Notes: generated by a model from the letters alone, not told the origin. Counted from the first letter of the stretch, positions 40,759-48,575 are shown. The stretch is DNA of 64,000 nt from an uncultured Collinsella sp. (GCA_958427355.1 CAUACA010000001.1:62001-126000); one strand, 5' to 3'. A program made the numbers and translations.

Positions 40759-42375
40759 ATGGCCGATACGCAGGCAACCGAGCAGGCAACCGAGGGGTTC
40801 GAGTACGCTGACCCGCTGGCATCGGACGAGGCGGTGTGGGCGCTGGTCGGCGCGGTGAAGAATCTGGGCGACCAGAAGGCGCTCGAGCGCGACGCCTCGA
40901 CGGGCCGCTACTCCAACGAGAGCGTCGCCGCGATGGTGGACAAGCACAAGACGGGGCTGGTGTACACGTTCCTCATCCCGGCGGGCAGTCCGACAGACAT
41001 TCAGCCGATGAGCGCCGCCGCGAAGCGCGTGGCCTCTACCGAGTTCGTGCTTGCGACGGCGACGAGCGCGGCTGTCGACCCGTTCGACACCGAGGGCGGC
41101 CCGTGGTTCCACGTGTCCGCCAACGCCGGTGCCGACGCCGACGGCGTACCGTGGGTCGAGGCCATCGACGGCGTCGACTACGGCTTCTCGCGCGTGGACA
41201 ACGGACACGGCAACAACGTCTACGAGATCGCGCCGGTCGTGTGGCAGGCGGTCGAGGTACTGACGAACGGCAACCTGCTCGTCTCGTGGTCCGACAGCCG
41301 ATTCAGCGGCTCGCAGCCGAACCCCAAGGCGTTGCTGCCGGACGGCACGCTGCGACCGTACATGCTGACGCCGACGTATCCCATGAGTATCGACGCCGAC
41401 GGGCGCCCGCGCTCCGTCTCGGGCGCGAAGGTCGCCAACCGCACGACGTCGCACGACTCGCTCGTCGACCTTTGCAAGACCGCGACCACGGGCTACTCGG
41501 GCATGAGCGTCTACGACCAGTGGTATATCAACTTCCACCAGTTGACCAAGACGCTCTGCAAGTCCTCCCAGGTGGACTTCCCGGGCTGCACGGACTTCAA
41601 CATCCAGGTCCACCCGGCGCTCGCCGAGACGGGCGTCACGCGCGTGGTCGTCACCGCCGAGCAGGCGGCGAAGATTCCCGTGGGTGCGTCGATGATGTAC
41701 GGCACCGACACGGGCACCACGTGCCCAGACCGAGGCGCCGCAGCCGCATACGACGTGTTCGACGGCGCCGTTGTCGGCGGCAAGGAGACGCTCGCAGACG
41801 GCAACGTGGCGCTTCTCATGGACGTCGCCAAGGCGTTCGACACGACCGTGAACACATGGCTCCAGAGTGCGCCGTGGTGCACGGGCAACACCGATGCCCT
41901 CGTTGGTGACGGCCAGGTGGCGAAGGACGGCAAGCATCCGTTCAAGGTCGGCGGCGTCGAGACGGGGCTGGGCCTGTGGGAGTTCATGGGCGATACGCTC
42001 TTCGTCTCCGATGGCACGGGCTTCGGTATCGCGGTCAACCCCGACACTCGCAATGAGAAGAAGAACGCCGTGGCGGACGGGGTGACCCCGACGGAGGCGT
42101 GCATGCCGACGGCGGACGGCTACATGCTCGACATCCAGTTCGTCAACGGTCTCATCTTGGGCAAGGGGCTCGGCGGCTCGGCGACGACCGGTGTCGGCGA
42201 CTACTTCTACTTCGACACCTCCGGAGGTAAGGTCAAGGGCACAATCCGTCTGGTTCGGTTCCTCGGCGACCTGCGGGACGGCTCGGTTGCCGGTCTTCGT
42301 TACGCGGACTCGTGGGGCCTGGTCCGGTCGGGCCACTTGGTACTTCGTCTCCCGGCTTTCTGCTACGGGCCGTAG
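40759..42375 (+). CDS. DGR target: variable receptor-binding protein
   Basis: This 538-residue protein ends in the variable repeat of a diversity-generating retroelement. The C-terminal 140 residues have the C-type-lectin-like pattern of phage DGR targets: GLGLWEFMGDTLFVSDGT, YMLDIQFVNGLILGKGLGGS, VGDYFYFDTSGGKVKGTIRLVRFLGD, then the hypervariable positions. The N-terminal part is unknown, and residues 80-380 resemble a phage tail adhesin body. The last residues (from about 522) are read in a frame shifted by one extra base relative to the template repeat. In the template-like frame the protein would end ATWYFVSRLSATGRSRG. It probably binds host surface receptors. Confidence 0.85.
   Translation: MADTQATEQATEGFEYADPLASDEAVWALVGAVKNLGDQKALERDASTGRYSNESVAAMVDKHKTGLVYTFLIPAGSPTDIQPMSAAAKRVASTEFVLATATSAAVDPFDTEGGPWFHVSANAGADADGVPWVEAIDGVDYGFSRVDNGHGNNVYEIAPVVWQAVEVLTNGNLLVSWSDSRFSGSQPNPKALLPDGTLRPYMLTPTYPMSIDADGRPRSVSGAKVANRTTSHDSLVDLCKTATTGYSGMSVYDQWYINFHQLTKTLCKSSQVDFPGCTDFNIQVHPALAETGVTRVVVTAEQAAKIPVGASMMYGTDTGTTCPDRGAAAAYDVFDGAVVGGKETLADGNVALLMDVAKAFDTTVNTWLQSAPWCTGNTDALVGDGQVAKDGKHPFKVGGVETGLGLWEFMGDTLFVSDGTGFGIAVNPDTRNEKKNAVADGVTPTEACMPTADGYMLDIQFVNGLILGKGLGGSATTGVGDYFYFDTSGGKVKGTIRLVRFLGDLRDGSVAGLRYADSWGLVRSGHLVLRLPAFCYGP
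42249..42362 (+). repeat. DGR variable repeat (VR)
   Basis: This is a 114-base copy of the template repeat at 42463-42575. All 15 substitutions fall at template adenines (8 to G, 5 to T, 2 to C, counting 42319 as A to C), while six adenines and every other template base are unchanged. One extra base at about 42319-42320 is the only indel. It forms the 3' end of the target gene. Confidence 0.93.
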
Positions 42376-42421
42376 CCGGGGGTGAATCAGGGCGTAGCCC
42401 TGAGAGGGGGCTGGCCCCCTC
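42362..42421 (+). promoter_or_regulatory. Hairpin cluster 3' of VR, putative homing site element
   Basis: Three stem-loops follow VR without a gap. GCTACGG/CCGTAGC (42362-42376) has a 1-base centre. TCAGGGC/GCCCTGA (42387-42403) has a 3-base loop. GAGGGGG/CCCCCTC (42404-42421) has a 4-base loop. The Bordetella phage BPP-1 retroelement needs a similar hairpin or cruciform just downstream of VR for efficient retrohoming, so the same role is inferred. Confidence 0.6.
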
Positions 42422-42462
42422 CTAACCCCAAACAGGGTTTCACGGTGTGGGCGGCGCTGGTT

Positions 42463-42575
42463 TCTGGTTCAGTTCCTCGGCAACCTGAGGAACGGCTCGA
42501 ATGCCGGTCTTCGTTACGCGAACTCGAGGAACAGGTCCGGTAGGGCCACTTGGAACTTCGTCTCCCGGCAATCTG
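42463..42575 (+). repeat. DGR template repeat (TR)
   Basis: This is the non-coding invariant template, 113 bases, lying 88 bases after the target gene and 157 bases before the reverse transcriptase. Read in the target frame it encodes a run rich in AAC/AAT codons (NGSNAGLRYANSRNRSG), the hallmark codon choice of DGR templates because adenines at the first two positions are mutagenised. Its transcript would be the RNA template for mutagenic cDNA synthesis. Confidence 0.93.
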
Positions 42576-42732
42576 TCTATAAATCTCTACTCGCACCGTG
42601 TCTACCGCGCCCGCCGCTTTCTGGCGGGACGCGGCTCAGCCTGACTCCTTTGAGTGAAATTTGTCCGCAAGGCTCACGGGCTGGTAACCGCAAGGCGAAC
42701 GCTCGTATGACAGACAGAAAGAGCTTTGATCT

Positions 42733-43764
42733 ATGAAAACCTACTGCAAGGGCCTCGAGTTCACGCGCAAGAGCGTCGTCGAGGCCCTGCACCGATGGAA
42801 GAAAAGCGACTCCGGCAAGGAGAACGGCTGGCGCGTCGCCGACGAATACGGCACCGAGACGGCGTTCGTCGACCGCATCTGGCTAGAGCTCTCGACTGAG
42901 ACGCTTACGTTCGAGCCGATTCGAACCTACCTGAAGCACGACCCGAACAACGGCAAGCTGCGCGAGATAAGCGTCGAGAGTATCAAGCGGCAGGTGTGCA
43001 ACTACCTGTGCGTTGGGGCACTCGAGCCGCTCCTTGCCGCCAAGGTCGGCTTCTGGCAGGTGTCGAGCGGCGTCAAGGGCAAGGGTGCGGCGCTGGGGAT
43101 GCGCAAGCTCAGGCGCGCGGTTCATCGCTTCGCCTACCACGTACACGTCGACATCCGCAACTGCTACGGCTCGATGCAAACGGCGATAGTGGAGGGTCTG
43201 GTGGCGCGCTACGTCAAGAACAGCCAAGTCCTCTACCTGCTCCATTCGCTGCTGTCGACGATGAACGGCGTCCTTATCCTCGGCAGCTACCTGTCGCTTC
43301 GGTTGGCGGCGTTCGTGATCTCGTTCGCGTACCACGCGGTCGAGGAGGCGGCGAAGGAGCGGCGCGGCAAGCGCGTGAGGCTCGCGGGATGCCAGGTGTG
43401 GTACGCCGACGACGGCTATTTTCTCGGCAACTCAAAGCGCTCGCTCGGGAAGGCCGCGGCCATCGCCGCACGCGTTTTGGGGCGGCTAGGATTGTCGCTG
43501 AAGCCGTGGAAGGTGAGGCGCAACGGCACCGAGCCCATCGACTTCGCGGGCTATCGCATCTGGTGCGCTCGCGGGCGCCGGGTCGACTTGCGAAAGAGGC
43601 TCTGGAAACGACTGCGACGCGCGTTCGCGCGCTACATGCGCAGGCGCACCGAGCGCTTGGCGAGGCGCGTGTGCTCTTACTGGGGCTGGCTGAAAACGGC
43701 TGTCATGGAGCACCAGATGAACGTCAAGCGGTGCATATTCAACGCGGCGAGGGCCGTGGGTTAG
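42733..43764 (+). CDS. DGR reverse transcriptase
   Basis: This 343-residue reverse transcriptase copies TR RNA with adenine-specific errors. Palm motif A is VHVDIRNCYGSM (Asp140). The retroelement loop GSYLSLRLAAFVIS stands where other DGR enzymes have G-x4-S-Q. The catalytic motif YADD is at 224-227 (QVWYADDGYFLG). LSLKPWKV and the primer-grip-like IDFAGYRIW follow. The C-terminus is an Arg-rich thumb. No Avd-type accessory gene is adjacent. Position right after TR is typical of DGRs. Confidence 0.93.
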   Translation: MKTYCKGLEFTRKSVVEALHRWKKSDSGKENGWRVADEYGTETAFVDRIWLELSTETLTFEPIRTYLKHDPNNGKLREISVESIKRQVCNYLCVGALEPLLAAKVGFWQVSSGVKGKGAALGMRKLRRAVHRFAYHVHVDIRNCYGSMQTAIVEGLVARYVKNSQVLYLLHSLLSTMNGVLILGSYLSLRLAAFVISFAYHAVEEAAKERRGKRVRLAGCQVWYADDGYFLGNSKRSLGKAAAIAARVLGRLGLSLKPWKVRRNGTEPIDFAGYRIWCARGRRVDLRKRLWKRLRRAFARYMRRRTERLARRVCSYWGWLKTAVMEHQMNVKRCIFNAARAVG

Positions 43765-43774
43765 GAGGAAAAAT

Positions 43775-44116
43775 ATGGTTGTGAAGTCTGAGCGAACGGG
43801 CGAGAGGCCCGAGACGGTCGAGATCGCAGGAGCCGACGTCTGGCTGCGCCGCGGCATCTCCGAGGGCGAGCGCGAGGAGCAGGGCGGCGAGGGCGGTTCC
43901 GTCAAGGTGAAGGTGTTCACCTATGAGGAGCTGCACTTCACCGACCAGACTGGCGAGCTGACGGTCGAGGGCGCAAAGGCCGACTTTGACACCGTCTGGG
44001 CGGCACACGAGGCGGACGGCATGAGCATGGAGGAGCAGATCGCATCGCTACAGCAGCAGGTCGCCGACTCGCAGGCGGCCCTTCTCGAGCTCGGCGACAT
44101 CGTTGGAGGTGAGTAA
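43775..44116 (+). CDS. Hypothetical acidic coiled-coil protein, 113 residues
   Basis: The N-terminal half is polar and beta-prone (KVKVFTYEELHFTDQTG). The C-terminal half is a coiled coil, MSMEEQIASLQQQVADSQAALLELGDI. AGGAGG precedes the ATG, 10 bases after the RT gene. Similar proteins follow fibre genes in siphophages. It is too acidic to be an Avd homologue, which is a basic helical bundle. Confidence 0.65.
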   Translation: MVVKSERTGERPETVEIAGADVWLRRGISEGEREEQGGEGGSVKVKVFTYEELHFTDQTGELTVEGAKADFDTVWAAHEADGMSMEEQIASLQQQVADSQAALLELGDIVGGE

Positions 44117-44117
44117 C

Positions 44118-44228
44118 TTGGCGAAGATCTACTACCGCGCCGTGAAAAGCGGCAAGCGCACGCTCGAGAGCGTTCCCGAGCGCTGGCGCGACGAGGTGCG
44201 CCAGATGCTAGAGGCAGACGGCGAGTAG
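44118..44228 (+). CDS. CD1375-like/XkdX-type small phage protein, 36 residues
   Basis: The TTG-started peptide MAKIYYRAVKSGKRTLESVP, followed by ERWRDEVRQMLEADGE, matches the small CD1375-type proteins regularly encoded just after tail fibre genes in Gram-positive phages. It touches the previous stop. Its presence supports the view that 39856-44228 is a transplanted fibre module. Confidence 0.72.
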   Translation: MAKIYYRAVKSGKRTLESVPERWRDEVRQMLEADGE

Positions 44229-44230
44229 GG

Positions 44231-44260
44231 AAGGGCCCCAGCTTCGGTCGGGGCCCTTTT
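44231..44260 (+). terminator. Rho-independent terminator after the DGR module
   Basis: AAGGGCCCC pairs with GGGGCCCTT around a 10-base loop, with TTTT following. It closes the fibre/DGR block before the MuF gene, suggesting that the block is a separately transcribed insertion in the late operon. Confidence 0.88.
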
Positions 44261-44306
44261 CCGTTATGCGCGGGCGACCATGCGTGCCGACGATTGGAGG
44301 CGGCGC

Positions 44307-46052
44307 ATGGCGAAGGACAGCGCTCACGAGTTCTCAGACGCCGAGATTCGGGCGTTCGAGCGCGAGGTGGCGGGAGTATACGGCGAGGCGAGCAAGACGG
44401 CCTACGCCAACCTCAAGCGCTATCTGGCGCAGTTCGAGGCCGACGACGAGAAGATGCGCGAACGGCTCGAGGCCGGCGAGATCACAAAGGCGCAATACAG
44501 GTCTTGGCGAAGCGGGAAGATCGCGGCGGGCAGGCGCTACCGAATCGTGCTCAAGCAGTGCGCCGAGGCTATGACGCACGCGAACGTCGTCGCGGCCGCC
44601 GCCATCGAGGGCAGGCTGCCCGAGGTCTACGCCGAGAACTACAACTACGGCACGTGGCAGGTCGAGAGCGCCGTTGGCGTTGACACGGCCTACGCACTGC
44701 AGGACGCCTCGACCGTTCAGAGGCTGCTCACCGATCACGACAGCTACCTGCCAAAGCCGTCCGTCAACGTCGTCAAGGACGTGGCGTGGAACCGCCGGCT
44801 CATCGCCAACCAGATCACGCAGGGTCTGCTGCTCGGCGAGTCGATACCAAAGATAGCCAAGCGCATGCAGGACGTGACGGGGTCGAACCGCGCGGCTGCG
44901 GTGCGTCTGGCGCGCACCTCGACGACGGCGGCGGAGAACGCCGGGCGCGTCGACAGCTACAAGAGGGCCAAGGGGCTCGGTATCAAGGTGCAGCAGGAAT
45001 GGGTGGCGACGCTCGACCTGCGCACGCGCTCGAGCCACAGGGAGATTGACCGCGAGAAGGTCGAGGTCGGCGAGAAGTTCAGCAACGGGTGCCGCTACCC
45101 GGGCGACCCCGAGGCGCCGTATGCCCAGACCGCGAACTGCCGATGCACGCTGGTGGCGTGCTGCGACGGACTCGACGTGCTCGACGGCGAGCGGTTCAGC
45201 CGCCTGCCCGAGGGCATGACCTACGAGGAATGGAAGGCGGGCAAGCCCGCCGTCAACGGCACCAAGCCCGCGAACCGTACCATCTCTGAGTTCATGGAAA
45301 TGCCCGGAACCAAGCGCAAGCTGGATACGGCGGGCGTGTCCAAGACCGAGGCGCGAAAGCGGCTCTCGCGGCAGCTTGAGGACTACGGCATACCGTCGAG
45401 CGGGTTTAGGAAAATGTCGGCGGGCGACCAGCAAAAGGTGCTGGACTCGGCGCTCGGCACGGTCTACGAGGGCGGCGGGAAATCGAGAGCTAAGCCGGTA
45501 GAGCACTCAATGGAGTTCGCGGTGGATATGGGGAAGATCGCGAGCAGGGACTACAGGGCAAAGGTGTCTAAAGCCGTCGGCAAAGATGCCGCGGACGGCG
45601 TACATGCGAGCATAAGACGCATCCTCAGCCACCGAGGGGGCACGAACGGCGAGGACCTTTACGCCATCGACTTGTCAACGGGCAAGACAATCACGAGCTG
45701 CGTTAACTCGACCATCGGCAGCACCGTGGTCCCTCCGGCGAAGTTCGGCAAGAAGGTCGAGGCGGCAATCGGGGACGGTCGGCGCGTAGTGCTGCTCCAC
45801 AACCACCCGGCCTCTGGCATCCCTAGCGCGGCTGACCTTTTGGCGGTCGGCGGCAAGGGCTGCGAGATGGGGATAATCGCAGCTCACGATGGAAGTATCT
45901 ACACGTTCGAGAAGGTTTCCGAACCGGATGCGTCCTATAATGTCGATGAGGTGAAGTACCTTAGAATCCAAAGGCTTTACGGCGGCAACGAGGACAGGCT
46001 GTTTCGGGCGATTGAGGAGAGGTTCGGTTTCAAGATTGAGCATCATGAATGA
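44307..46052 (+). CDS. MuF minor head protein with C-terminal JAB/RadC-like domain
   Basis: Residues 1-300 are an SPP1 gp7/MuF head-morphogenesis protein (PF04233): LIANQITQGLLLGESIPKIAKRMQ, ARTSTTAAENAGRVDSYKRAKGLGI, RTRSSHREIDREKV and the closing PYAQTANCRCTL. Residues 300-390 are a linker. Residues 395-580 form an extra domain with YAIDLSTGKTITSC and VVLLHNHPASGIPSAADLLAV, an HxHP ... SxxD arrangement like JAB/RadC metal sites. Such C-terminal additions are characteristic of MuF polymorphic toxins. GGAGG lies 6 bases before the ATG at 44307. It overlaps the next small acidic gene. Confidence 0.85.
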   Translation: MAKDSAHEFSDAEIRAFEREVAGVYGEASKTAYANLKRYLAQFEADDEKMRERLEAGEITKAQYRSWRSGKIAAGRRYRIVLKQCAEAMTHANVVAAAAIEGRLPEVYAENYNYGTWQVESAVGVDTAYALQDASTVQRLLTDHDSYLPKPSVNVVKDVAWNRRLIANQITQGLLLGESIPKIAKRMQDVTGSNRAAAVRLARTSTTAAENAGRVDSYKRAKGLGIKVQQEWVATLDLRTRSSHREIDREKVEVGEKFSNGCRYPGDPEAPYAQTANCRCTLVACCDGLDVLDGERFSRLPEGMTYEEWKAGKPAVNGTKPANRTISEFMEMPGTKRKLDTAGVSKTEARKRLSRQLEDYGIPSSGFRKMSAGDQQKVLDSALGTVYEGGGKSRAKPVEHSMEFAVDMGKIASRDYRAKVSKAVGKDAADGVHASIRRILSHRGGTNGEDLYAIDLSTGKTITSCVNSTIGSTVVPPAKFGKKVEAAIGDGRRVVLLHNHPASGIPSAADLLAVGGKGCEMGIIAAHDGSIYTFEKVSEPDASYNVDEVKYLRIQRLYGGNEDRLFRAIEERFGFKIEHHE

Positions 46053-46278
46053 CATACTCAACGAAGCCGTTAGCTATCTCGACGGAAGAGACGACGTCGA
46101 CGCTATAGGTCACGTTCTCGATTCCAAGCCTAAAGCCGTTCAGGAGCTATGGCTTAAAGAGGCCAAATACGACGACGAGAATCGCAGGGAGTACTACGAG
46201 CTGTTTGGCCCGGATAAGTTCGAGGATGCTCTTGAAGCCGATATAGTCGAGATATTCGAAAGCGAACTAAATAACTAG
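46045..46278 (+). CDS. Small acidic protein, candidate MuF-toxin immunity
   Basis: This 77-residue, strongly acidic and helical protein (MNDILNEAVSYLDGRDDVDA start, FEDALEADIVEIFESELNN end) overlaps the MuF stop. Its DNA is visibly AT-richer than the surrounding head genes. In MuF polymorphic toxin loci the gene immediately downstream is the immunity gene, and position, size, charge and composition fit that role. A direct functional assignment is not possible from sequence. Confidence 0.55.
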   Translation: MNDILNEAVSYLDGRDDVDAIGHVLDSKPKAVQELWLKEAKYDDENRREYYELFGPDKFEDALEADIVEIFESELNN

Positions 46279-46284
46279 CCAACA

Positions 46285-46309
46285 GGCCCCGCCACGGCGG
46301 GGCTTTTTT
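46285..46309 (+). terminator. Rho-independent terminator after the MuF gene pair
   Basis: GCCCCGC pairs with GCGGGGC around a CACG loop, with six T residues following. A second terminator within the late region again marks a boundary. Confidence 0.93.
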
Positions 46310-46360
46310 CATGTCGCGTGACCGTGCCGCGACACTGCCCGCAGAGAGATTGGGGCAGGC

Positions 46361-46582
46361 ATGAAAGAGCTATTCACTTGTGCGAACTGCGGCGACTGCG
46401 CCGTAAAGCTGGGTTTCGGCTTCACGTTCCCGGACACCTACATCTGCACGCAGCGCGGCGACGAGGTCGAGCCCGACGACGGCTGCACGCTCGGGTGCGA
46501 GGGCGTTCCGATGCAGGCCATCGAGGCCATCGAGGCGGACGTCGACGGTCGCGTTGGCTACGGCTGCGAGGTGCTCGACTGA
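46361..46582 (+). CDS. Cysteine-rich hypothetical phage protein, 73 residues
   Basis: FTCANCGDCAVKLG at the start and GCTLGCEGVP in the middle provide possible metal ligands. Function unknown. GGGGCAGGC precedes the ATG, and the stop overlaps the next ATG. Confidence 0.6.
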   Translation: MKELFTCANCGDCAVKLGFGFTFPDTYICTQRGDEVEPDDGCTLGCEGVPMQAIEAIEADVDGRVGYGCEVLD

Positions 46583-47004
46583 TGGCTTACGGGCTCGTCG
46601 GCAGCGTCGGCGACCACGGCCGGCACGGCACCCTCATCACCGAGGAGATCGTAAACGCCGCGAAGCTGGATACCGCCGAGTGCATCGAGATACGGCAGAA
46701 CAACATCGAGCAGGTCGAGAAGGCCCTCCTGCGCGCCTATAAAACGGGCCTGGAGGAGATAGGCCTCGTCGCGGAGGGCTACGCCAAGGCGACGTGCCCG
46801 GTCGACACGGGCAGGTTGCGCAACTCCGTCACGCACCTCCTCAAAGGCTACGACTGCTTCATCGGCACCAACGTCGAGTACGCGCCGTACGTCGAGGAGG
46901 GGACCTCCCGCATGAAGGGCAAGCACTTCCTGCGCAAGGCGGCGACGGGCCACGGGGACACGTACCGGGCGATTCTCGAGAAGCACCTGAGGGGTGGCGC
47001 GTAG
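46582..47004 (+). CDS. HK97 gp10-like neck/tail protein
   Basis: This 140-residue protein has TCPVDTGRLRNSVTHLLKG and NVEYAPYVEEGTSRMKGKHFLRKA, the signature of the HK97-gp10 family of head-tail joining or minor tail proteins. Finding it before the scaffold is unusual, since it commonly follows the connector genes. Confidence 0.85.
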   Translation: MAYGLVGSVGDHGRHGTLITEEIVNAAKLDTAECIEIRQNNIEQVEKALLRAYKTGLEEIGLVAEGYAKATCPVDTGRLRNSVTHLLKGYDCFIGTNVEYAPYVEEGTSRMKGKHFLRKAATGHGDTYRAILEKHLRGGA

Positions 47005-47112
47005 GGCCGCGTTACTCCGTTTGGATACTCACCCTTGCCGCGAGGTATTGCGGCGCGGGCCCGCCGAGGCAATAGGTGGGAACCCGCCCATTCCGAAGCA
47101 AGGGAGATTCTG
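47005..47112. other. Structured intergenic gap before the scaffold gene
   Basis: No gene is seen. The stretch holds short inverted repeats (CCGC with GCGG at 47038-47056, and GTGGG with CCCGC near 47073-47090) ahead of the scaffold ribosome site AGGGAG. It could control the high expression needed for scaffold and coat. Confidence 0.3.
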
Positions 47113-47676
47113 TTGGCACTTACGCGAAAGATGCTCAAGGCAATGGGCATCGAGGACGAGAAGATCGACCAGATCATCGACGAGCATGCCGAGAGCGTGA
47201 ACGCGCTCAAGGCGCAGCGCGACGAGTTCAAGGAGGCCGCGGACAAGGCGGACGGCTACAAGAAGGAGCTGGACGCACTCAAGGCCAAGGGCGAGGGCGC
47301 GGACGAGTACGAGGAAAAGTACAAGGCCGCCGTCAAGAACCTAGAGGACTACAAGGCCAAGGTCGAGGGCGAGAAGGCCGCAGCCGAGAAGCGCAGCCTG
47401 TACCGAAAGCTGCTCGAGTCGGCGGGCGTCGACCCCAAGCGCATCGAGACCGTTCTCAAGGTTTCCGACCTCGAGAACGTGACCGTCAAGGACGGCGCTA
47501 TCGAGGACGCGGACAAGCTCACCGAGGGCATCAAGGCCGACTGGGCCGACTTCATCGCAACCACGACCGTCAAGGGTGCCGACGTGGCCCACGCCCCCAA
47601 GGGCGAGGGCGGCAAGGACATCAACGAAATGAGCACCGCCGAGTACATGAAGTACAAGGCGGAGCAGAGAGGCTAA
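47113..47676 (+). CDS. Capsid scaffold protein
   Basis: This 187-residue, Lys/Glu/Ala-rich, mostly coiled-coil protein (residues 15-100) has a helix SLYRKLLESAGVDPKRIETVLKVSDL and a disordered C-terminus ending EYMKYKAEQRG. The layout is that of siphophage scaffold proteins, directly before the coat gene. The TTG at 47113 has AGGGAG 6 bases upstream and is preferred. Confidence 0.82.
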   Translation: MALTRKMLKAMGIEDEKIDQIIDEHAESVNALKAQRDEFKEAADKADGYKKELDALKAKGEGADEYEEKYKAAVKNLEDYKAKVEGEKAAAEKRSLYRKLLESAGVDPKRIETVLKVSDLENVTVKDGAIEDADKLTEGIKADWADFIATTTVKGADVAHAPKGEGGKDINEMSTAEYMKYKAEQRG

Positions 47677-47685
47677 GGGGTATCT

Positions 47686-48567
47686 ATGTCGAACACCATC
47701 CTTACACCCAACATCATCGCCAACGAGGCGCTGGACGTTCTGCGCACCAACGCCGTCATGGCCAACCTCGTCCACCGCGACTACTCCTCCGAGTTCGTCG
47801 CGGGAGTGGGCGACACCATCACCGTCCGCAAGCCCGCCACCTTCGAGGCCAAGGAGTTCACCACCGAGGTCGAGGTGCAGGACGCCACGGAGGGCAAGGT
47901 CCCCGTCAAGATGGACAAGCTGCTCGACGTGACGTTCGCCGTCACGTCCAAGGAGCTGACGATGGGCATCGTCGACTTCTCCGCACAGTTCCTCGTCCCG
48001 GCGATGCAGGCCTTCGCCGACAAGATCGACGGCTACCTGCTCAAGCTCGAGAAGGACGTCACGAACCGCGTCGACCACACCAAGGGCGCCATCGCCGTGG
48101 CGGACATCATCGCCGCCCGCAAGTTCCTCGTGGACGCCAAGGCGCCCTCCACGGAGCGCCGCTTCGTCTACGGCTCCCAGGCCGAGGCCGACCTGCTCAA
48201 CACCGAGGCGTTCACCAATGCGTCCGCCGTCGGCGACAACGGCACCGCCCTCAAGGAGGCATCGCTTGGCCGCAAGTACGGCCTCGACTTCTACTGCGAC
48301 CAGAACGTTCAGAAGACGACCGCCGAGACGGCAAACTACACGCCGTCCATCGCGTTCCACAAGAACGCCTTCGCGCTCGTGACCCGCCAGCTCGAGATGC
48401 CGCTCGGCGCGCCCAAGGCCTTCTCTACCTCCTACGACGGCTTCGGCCTGCGCGTAGTCCAGGGCTACGACCAGAAGACCAAGACCGACACCGTCTCCAT
48501 CGACATGCTCTGCGGCGTCAAGACCCTCAGCCCCGAGCTCGCCGCAGTCATCACCGACAAGCGATAG
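47686..48567 (+). CDS. Major capsid protein, P22 coat-like
   Basis: This 293-residue coat protein has NIIANEALDVLRTNAVMANLVHRDYSSEF and GDTITVRKPATFEAKEF near the N-terminus, with KEFTTE and VTSKELTM strands, matching the P22 gene 5/HK97-fold coat group. Codon use is extremely biased to C/G-ending codons, consistent with very high expression. Confidence 0.9.
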   Translation: MSNTILTPNIIANEALDVLRTNAVMANLVHRDYSSEFVAGVGDTITVRKPATFEAKEFTTEVEVQDATEGKVPVKMDKLLDVTFAVTSKELTMGIVDFSAQFLVPAMQAFADKIDGYLLKLEKDVTNRVDHTKGAIAVADIIAARKFLVDAKAPSTERRFVYGSQAEADLLNTEAFTNASAVGDNGTALKEASLGRKYGLDFYCDQNVQKTTAETANYTPSIAFHKNAFALVTRQLEMPLGAPKAFSTSYDGFGLRVVQGYDQKTKTDTVSIDMLCGVKTLSPELAAVITDKR

Positions 48568-48575
48568 GCGCAGAG

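Noticed and set aside
39433..42336. 967-codon open frame on the minus strand
   Set aside because: It runs antisense across portal, fibre and DGR target genes. It is an artefact of GC-rich codon bias, with no ribosome site and Arg/Val/Leu-rich nonsense composition.
43775..44116. Avd accessory protein of the DGR
   Set aside because: The protein is acidic with a beta-prone first half and a single coiled coil. Avd is a small basic four-helix bundle.
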